The notes under the pieces are model-generated. The model was not told the DNA's origin. It searched no databases and saw only the letters and a program-made list of their open reading frames with translations. Source: Streptomyces sp. Tue6028 (GTDB taxonomy: Bacteria > Actinomycetota > Actinomycetes > Streptomycetales > Streptomycetaceae). From it: DNA of 64,000 nucleotides. Every line of letters begins with the position of its first letter. Positions within the stretch are counted from its first letter, which is position 1. This document shows positions 58,821 to 64,000 of this stretch, piece by piece. Position numbers and translations under genes: made by a program. The stretch covers positions 291,486-355,485 of the forward strand of contig NZ_MLCE01000002.1 of assembly GCF_002300165.1 (NCBI RefSeq). Direction: 5' to 3'.

Positions 58821-59849
58821 GTGCAAGGACAAGACCTGTACGTGAGGTCCCTCGGGGTGCATCTGCCGGAGCCCGTGAGCACCGCGCAGGCGGTGGCCGA
58901 GGGCCGCCTGGATGCCGAGGACGTCGCCGACGGCGAGCTGACGGGCGTGCGGGTCGCCGGTGACGTGCCCGCCCCGGAGCTCGCGGTGCGCGCGGCCCGC
59001 CAGCTGTTCGAACGGGTCGGAGCCGACCCGTCGGTCGTCGATCTGATCCTGTACGCGAGCGTGTGGCACCAGGGCCCGGACGGCTGGGGCCCGCAGTCGT
59101 ATGTGCAGCGCCACCTCGGGGGCGAGGCACTCGCGGTCGAGCTGCGGCACGGCTGCACCGGGGTGTTCAGCGGTCTGCAGCTCGCCGCCGGCTTCCTGCG
59201 CGGCAATCCGCAGTCGTCGGACGCGCTGCTGCTCGGCGCGGAGAACTTCGGCACCCCGCTGATCGACCGCTGGCGGGCCACCGGCGGCGGCATGCTGGTC
59301 GGCGACGGCGCGAGCGCGCTGCTGCTCGGCAAGGAACCCGGCTTCGCCAAGCTGCTGTGGGTCGACTGCGTCGCCGTACCCGAACTGGAGGCGATGCACC
59401 GCAGCGGAGAGCCGATGTTCCCGCCGGGTGCCACGATCGGGCGGCGGCTCGATTTCTCCGAACGCAACCAGCACTTCCTCAAGTACGAGGGGGAGCAGAT
59501 GCGGCCGCTCCTGATGAAGGCCCACCAGGACCTGTACGACCGGTGGACGGCGGCGACCGGCCTCGGTGTCGAGGACGTCACCTTCCTCAGCTACATGAAC
59601 ACCTCGCGCACCACGATCGAGAAGCGGCTGCTTCCCCTGCTGGGGCTGCCCGCGGAGCGCACCACCTGGGAGGTGGGGCGCGACATCGGGCATCTCGGCG
59701 TCAGCGACCAGCTCGTCGCGCTCGACCGGCTGCTGTGCGACGGCAGGCTGAAGCCGGGCGACCACTACCTGATGTACGGGCTCGGGCCCGGTATGACGGT
59801 GGCGGGAGCGATGTTCGAGATCACCGAGGTGCCGTCGTGGACGCGGTGA
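58821..59849 (+). CDS. KASIII-like acyltransferase
   Basis: A 342-residue thiolase-fold protein beginning MQGQDLYVRSLGVHLPEPVS. Cys112 (RHGCTGVFSGLQ) is in the nucleophile place. FabH's HQAN element reads YMNT and its GNTSA element reads GHLGVSD (residues 290-296), so the condensing His-Asn pair is not in its normal positions. Related KASIII proteins (CerJ/ChlB6 type) transfer acyl groups to sugars or other acceptors rather than condensing. Placed before the salicylate-type PKS, it may move methylsalicylate to an acceptor. GTG starts follow GAGAAGGAGAG. Confidence 0.88.
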   Translation: MQGQDLYVRSLGVHLPEPVSTAQAVAEGRLDAEDVADGELTGVRVAGDVPAPELAVRAARQLFERVGADPSVVDLILYASVWHQGPDGWGPQSYVQRHLGGEALAVELRHGCTGVFSGLQLAAGFLRGNPQSSDALLLGAENFGTPLIDRWRATGGGMLVGDGASALLLGKEPGFAKLLWVDCVAVPELEAMHRSGEPMFPPGATIGRRLDFSERNQHFLKYEGEQMRPLLMKAHQDLYDRWTAATGLGVEDVTFLSYMNTSRTTIEKRLLPLLGLPAERTTWEVGRDIGHLGVSDQLVALDRLLCDGRLKPGDHYLMYGLGPGMTVAGAMFEITEVPSWTR

Positions 59850-62800
59850 TGACGGCGCCCGAACCCGTCGCCGTGGTGGGCATGGCGTGCCGGTTCGCCG
59901 GAGGGATCGATTCGCCGAAGGAGTTCTGGTCGCTGCTCGTCGAGGGGCGGGACGCGATCGGCGAAGTACCCGAGGGCCGCTGGGAGTGGTACGGAACGCT
60001 CGACCGGGAGAACGCGGCGGCCCTGGACGGCGTGACGCGCTACGGTGCGTTCCTCGACGACATCAAGGGATTCGACGCCGACTTCTTCGATGTCACCCCG
60101 CGCGAGGCCGCGCTGATGGACCCGCAGCAGCGGATCGTCCTGGAGCTGGCCTGGGAGGCGCTGGAGCACGCGGGCATCCCGCCGCGGGATCTCGCGGGCA
60201 GCGACGCCGGTGTGTTCATGGGCGTCGGTTCGGACGACTACGGGCGCCGGATGCTGGAGGACCTGCCTCGTATCGAGGCGTGGACCGGCATCGGCGGCGC
60301 CTATTGCGGGGTCGCCAACCGGGTCTCGTACACGCTGGACCTGCGCGGGCCCAGCGTCGCCGTCGACACGGCGTGCTCGTCGTCGCTGGTGTCCGTCCAC
60401 ATGGCGGTGCAGAGCCTGCGGGCCGGCGAGTGCCCGGTGGCGCTGGCGGGCGGTGTGCTCGTGATGGCGTCACCCGGTCTGTCGCTGGTGCTGGACGCGG
60501 CGGGCGCGACGGCACCCGACGGGCGCTGCAAGTCCTTCGACGCGAACGGCGACGGCTACGGCCGCGGTGAGGGCGGCGGGGTCGTCGTCCTCAAGCGGCT
60601 GTCGGACGCCCGGCGCGACGGGGACCGCGTCCTCGCCCTGATCCGGGGCAGCGCGGTCCACCAGGACGGCAGGACCAGCGGCATCATGGCGCCCAACGGC
60701 GAGGCGCAGGCCCATCTCATGCGCCGGACGTACGAGCACGCGGGGCTCGACCCGGTCACCGTCGGCTACGTCGAGGCGCACGGGACGGGTACCCGCGCGG
60801 GCGATCCGCTGGAGGCCGGGGCGATGGCCTCGGTCTTCGGCGTGAACCGGCCGCAGGACCGGCCGTGTCTGATCGGGTCCGTCAAACCCAACATCGGGCA
60901 TCTGGAGGCGGGCGCGGGCATCGCCGGTGTGATCAAGACGGTCCTCGCTCTCCAGCACGCCGAGATCCCGCCCAGTCTGAACTTCACCGAGCCCAACCCC
61001 GCCGTCCCGTGGGCGACTTCGGGCCTTCGGGTGGTCACCGAGCCGACGCCCTGGCCCGCGTCCGACGGTCCGCGGCGGGCCGGGGTCTCGGGCTACGGAT
61101 ACGGCGGCACCATCGCGCACGTCGTCCTGGAGCAGGCACCGGACCCCGAGGGTCCGCAGGCCCTGGACGAGGGACCGCGCGCCGTGCGGGACGCGGAGCC
61201 CGCCGTGTATCCGCTGTCGGGCGCGAGCGAGGCCGCGGTGCGGGAGTACGCGGGCAGGCTCGCCGACCGGCTCGACGAGACCCCCGCGACGGATCTCGCG
61301 GAGGTGGGCCACACACTGGCCACGCGGCGCACGCATCTGCTCCACCGGGCCGCCGTGGTGGCCGCGAACGGCAACCAACTCGTCTCCCGGCTGAGGGAGT
61401 TCACGAACTCGGGTGGCGCGCCGGGTGTCGGCACCGGCGCGGTGCTGCCGTCGGCCGGGCGCGGTCTGGTCTGGGTGTTCTCCGGGCACGGCTCGCAGTG
61501 GACCGGCATGGGACGTGAACTCCTCGTCGAGGAACCGGTGTTCGCGCGGGTCGTGGAGGAGCTGGAGCCCGTCTTCCTGGAGGAGATGGGCGTCTCCCTC
61601 ACCGCCGCCCTCCTGGACGACGCCCCGCAGCCCGTCGACGTGGTGCAGCCGCTGATCTTCGCCGTGCAGACGGCGCTGAGCGCACTGTGGCGGGAGCGCG
61701 GGCTGCGCCCCGACGCGGTCATCGGCCACTCGGTCGGTGAGATCGCCGCCGCGGTGGCCGCCGGGATGCTCACGCGGGAGCAGGGCGCCCGGCTGGTGTG
61801 CCGACGCTCCCTGCTGCTGCGCCGGGTGGCCGGACGGGGAGCCATGGCCATGGTGGGTCTGACGGCCGAGGAGGCCGCACGCCGTCTCGGCGGCCGCCGG
61901 GACGTGACCGTGGCGATCACCGCGTCGCCCGGCTCCACCGTCGTCTCCGGGGACGTCCCCGCGGTCGTGGAGATCTCCGAGCGGTGGCGCGCCGAGGGGG
62001 TCGCGGTGCGGGCCGTGGATTCGGACGTGGCGTTCCACAGCCCGCACATGGACCCGCTCCTCGACGACCTGACGGCCGCGGCGGCCGACCTGGTGCCGTC
62101 ACCCGCCACGCTTCCCGTCTACAGCACGGCTCTGGACGACCCCCGCAGCGGCGCCCCGCGCGACGGCGGCTACTGGGCCGCCAACCTCGGCGGCCGGGTG
62201 CGGTTCGCGCAGGGTGTCGCGGCGGCCGTCGAGGACGGGTACCGGCTCTTCCTGGAGGTGTCGCCGCATCCGGTGGTCGAGCACTCGGTCGGCGAGACGC
62301 TCGACCACCTGGGCGTCGAGGACGCCTTCGTCACCCACTCGCTGCGTCGCCGCCGGCCCGAGCGCGAGACACTGCTGGCCGGTCTCGGACAGCTGTACTG
62401 CCACGGCGCCGACGTGGACTGGTCGCGTTCCTGGCCGGCGACCGCCCCCGCCGAGCTGCCGTGCGTCGCCTGGCAGCGCAAGCCGTACTGGCTGGAGGAG
62501 CCGCCGCCGCGCTCCGCCGCCGGCGACCGGCACGACGTCAGCACGCACACCCTGCTCGGCGGACGGACCACGTTCGCGGGCACGACCCCGGCGCAGGCGT
62601 GGCGGACCCACCTCGACCGCGGCAGCAGGCCCTACCCGGGTGACCATCCGGTCCGCGAGGTGGAGATCATCCCGGCCGCCGTGCTGCTGAACACCTTCCT
62701 GAACGCCGCCGCCTCGGGAGGCACCCTGCCGGATCTCACCGATGTGGCGCTGCGCGTGCCCGTGTCGGTGTCCCAGCCGCGTGAGGTCCAGGTCGTCAGC

Positions 62801-64000
62801 CAGGACGCCACGCTCCGGCTCACCTCGCGCATCGTCGGGGAACCCGGCGACGACAGGGGTCTGGTCACCCACACCACGGCCGGCGTCGAGCCGCACGGCG
62901 CTCTCGGCGAGGCGAGCCCGGTCGTCGCACCGGACGTACTGCCCACCGGGCGTGTGGTGGACCGCCTCGCGGAACTCGGCGTCGCCGCCATGGGCTTCGC
63001 CTGGGAGATCACCGAACTGCGCGGCGGCGAGGGCGTCCTGGTGGCCCGGGTCGCCGCGGACCCCAAGTCCTCGGAGCCGCCGGCCACCTGGGCCTCGGTC
63101 CTGGACGCCGCGCTGTCCACCGCGTCCGTGGTGTTCCCGGGTCCGCCGGTGCTGCGCATGCCCGCGCACATCAAACGGGTCGCGCTCGAAGGGGCGTGCC
63201 CGGCCACCGCCCGCATCACCGTGCGGCTGGCCGGCGAGGACGTCGTCGACGTGGAGATCGAGGGCCCGCAGGGCACGCTGGTGGGCCGGCTCGACGGGCT
63301 GCGGTACGGACTGCTGGAGGGCGACGTCGGGACCACCACCGGTCCCCGCCGGCTCGTCCACCGCATGCGATGGCGCCCCATGGAACAGCAGGACCCCGGT
63401 GCGCATCGGACGGTGGTGCTCGTCGGCGACGACCGCTCCCTGGTGGAGCGGTTGAGCCGCCGGCTGGTCGCCGAGGCGGTGCCGCACCGGATCGCGTCCG
63501 ACCCGGACGAGCTGCGCGAGGGTGAACTCTCCGACGACCACACCGTGGTGGTCGTGCCGGCTCCGGGACGGCCTCAGGAACCGGTCGGCAGGGCGTCCCT
63601 GCGGGCGTCCTGGCTGCTCGCGCGGACGGCGCAGCGGCTGGCCCCGGCCCCGCGTCCGCCCCGGCTGTGGTGCGTCACGCAGGGAGTGCGCGAGAGCGCG
63701 ACCGAGGCCTCGCTCGCCCACGGTCCCCTGTGGGGGCTGGGCCGGGTCATCGCCGGTGAGCATCCGGACCTGTGGGGCGGCATCGTGGACCTCGGGTCCT
63801 CGCCCCGGGACGTCGCGGGGTTCGTGGACCTGCTCGGCACGACGCACGGCGAGGACGTCGTGGCGGTGCGCGAGGGACAGCCCGAGGTGGCTCGGCTCGC
63901 CCTGCTGGACGGCGAGCCGGTCCGGCCCGCGACCACCTGCCGCCCGGACGGCACGTATCTGGTCACCGGCGGACTCGGCGCCCTCGGGCTGGAGGTCGCG
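59849..64000 (+). CDS. Iterative type I PKS, 6-methylsalicylate-synthase type (runs off the right edge)
   Basis: 1,384 codons are present. The KS domain (~5-430) has Cys176 (DTACSSS), His311 (EAHGTGT) and His351 (NIGHLEAG). The AT has Ser628 (GHSVGE). A TH/DH-like domain has His933 in DHPVREVEIIPAAVL, where the usual Gly of HxxxGxxxxP is Glu. A KR Rossmann motif TYLVTGGLGALG starts at ~1370, just before the edge. The order KS-AT-TH/DH-KR matches bacterial 6-MSA synthases, which are about 1,750 residues long and end in an ACP. The start is ATG 59849 (TGATG overlap); GTG 59846 is possible. Confidence 0.93.
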   Translation, partial: MTAPEPVAVVGMACRFAGGIDSPKEFWSLLVEGRDAIGEVPEGRWEWYGTLDRENAAALDGVTRYGAFLDDIKGFDADFFDVTPREAALMDPQQRIVLELAWEALEHAGIPPRDLAGSDAGVFMGVGSDDYGRRMLEDLPRIEAWTGIGGAYCGVANRVSYTLDLRGPSVAVDTACSSSLVSVHMAVQSLRAGECPVALAGGVLVMASPGLSLVLDAAGATAPDGRCKSFDANGDGYGRGEGGGVVVLKRLSDARRDGDRVLALIRGSAVHQDGRTSGIMAPNGEAQAHLMRRTYEHAGLDPVTVGYVEAHGTGTRAGDPLEAGAMASVFGVNRPQDRPCLIGSVKPNIGHLEAGAGIAGVIKTVLALQHAEIPPSLNFTEPNPAVPWATSGLRVVTEPTPWPASDGPRRAGVSGYGYGGTIAHVVLEQAPDPEGPQALDEGPRAVRDAEPAVYPLSGASEAAVREYAGRLADRLDETPATDLAEVGHTLATRRTHLLHRAAVVAANGNQLVSRLREFTNSGGAPGVGTGAVLPSAGRGLVWVFSGHGSQWTGMGRELLVEEPVFARVVEELEPVFLEEMGVSLTAALLDDAPQPVDVVQPLIFAVQTALSALWRERGLRPDAVIGHSVGEIAAAVAAGMLTREQGARLVCRRSLLLRRVAGRGAMAMVGLTAEEAARRLGGRRDVTVAITASPGSTVVSGDVPAVVEISERWRAEGVAVRAVDSDVAFHSPHMDPLLDDLTAAAADLVPSPATLPVYSTALDDPRSGAPRDGGYWAANLGGRVRFAQGVAAAVEDGYRLFLEVSPHPVVEHSVGETLDHLGVEDAFVTHSLRRRRPERETLLAGLGQLYCHGADVDWSRSWPATAPAELPCVAWQRKPYWLEEPPPRSAAGDRHDVSTHTLLGGRTTFAGTTPAQAWRTHLDRGSRPYPGDHPVREVEIIPAAVLLNTFLNAAASGGTLPDLTDVALRVPVSVSQPREVQVVSQDATLRLTSRIVGEPGDDRGLVTHTTAGVEPHGALGEASPVVAPDVLPTGRVVDRLAELGVAAMGFAWEITELRGGEGVLVARVAADPKSSEPPATWASVLDAALSTASVVFPGPPVLRMPAHIKRVALEGACPATARITVRLAGEDVVDVEIEGPQGTLVGRLDGLRYGLLEGDVGTTTGPRRLVHRMRWRPMEQQDPGAHRTVVLVGDDRSLVERLSRRLVAEAVPHRIASDPDELREGELSDDHTVVVVPAPGRPQEPVGRASLRASWLLARTAQRLAPAPRPPRLWCVTQGVRESATEASLAHGPLWGLGRVIAGEHPDLWGGIVDLGSSPRDVAGFVDLLGTTHGEDVVAVREGQPEVARLALLDGEPVRPATTCRPDGTYLVTGGLGALGLEVA

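Overview
The window is high-GC actinobacterial DNA, almost certainly Streptomyces. The evidence is the very strong third-position G/C bias, a SARP regulator carrying a rare TTA (bldA-type) codon, a DUF397 protein, an ECF41 sigma factor with its partner gene, a PASTA-less Ser/Thr kinase, and a type II polyketide gene set. No tRNA, rRNA, CRISPR array, insertion sequence or phage gene was seen.

The left half (1-32,900) is accessory primary and catabolic metabolism. It starts with a truncated universal stress protein and a DUF397 protein. Next comes an operon of two thiolase-fold proteins, a DUF35/OB-fold protein and a crotonase, divergent from an acyl-CoA synthetase. A sulfatase-type membrane enzyme follows, then an IclR-controlled glucarate operon (kdgD, GntP permease, gudD). 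After that lie phenylacetate-CoA ligase, another acyl-CoA synthetase, a secreted penicillin-acylase-family enzyme, an ECF41 sigma factor with its epimerase partner, an AMP-ligase/nitronate monooxygenase pair, an exported serine hydrolase, a CrtI-like oxidoreductase, a TPR-kinase, and an acyl-CoA dehydrogenase/DUF2236 pair. Several intergenic gaps contain GC-rich tandem repeats.

The right part (33,090-64,000, open at the right edge) is an aromatic polyketide cluster that combines two PKS types. One operon encodes KS-alpha, KS-beta, ACP, a dedicated acetyl-CoA carboxylase (fused AccD-AccA, BCCP, biotin carboxylase) and the first two dTDP-deoxysugar enzymes. The divergent operon encodes a methyltransferase, a KASIII-like acyltransferase and the first 1,384 residues of an iterative type I PKS (KS-AT-TH/DH-...-KR) of 6-methylsalicylate-synthase type. 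The remaining operons supply an aromatase/cyclase, a metal-dependent cyclase, a cofactor-free monooxygenase, three FAD monooxygenases, SDR reductases, methyltransferases, a CoA ligase, a 3,5-epimerase and a 4-ketoreductase. From established knowledge, this gene mix most resembles the polyketomycin/dutomycin family, in which a tetracyclic decaketide bears deoxysugars and a methylsalicylate ester. The product itself is an inference; no glycosyltransferase lies inside the window.

The most notable regulatory feature is that all three divergent intergenic regions of the cluster carry the same promoter design on both strands. Each has three SARP-type heptamers at exact 11-bp pitch, then 8 bp, then a nAnnnT -10 hexamer. 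That gives six predicted promoters, two of them apparently leaderless, and explains how the single SARP at 47,961-48,773 could switch on the cluster. That SARP and the dTDP-glucose 4,6-dehydratase each contain a TTA codon, which suggests bldA control at two levels.
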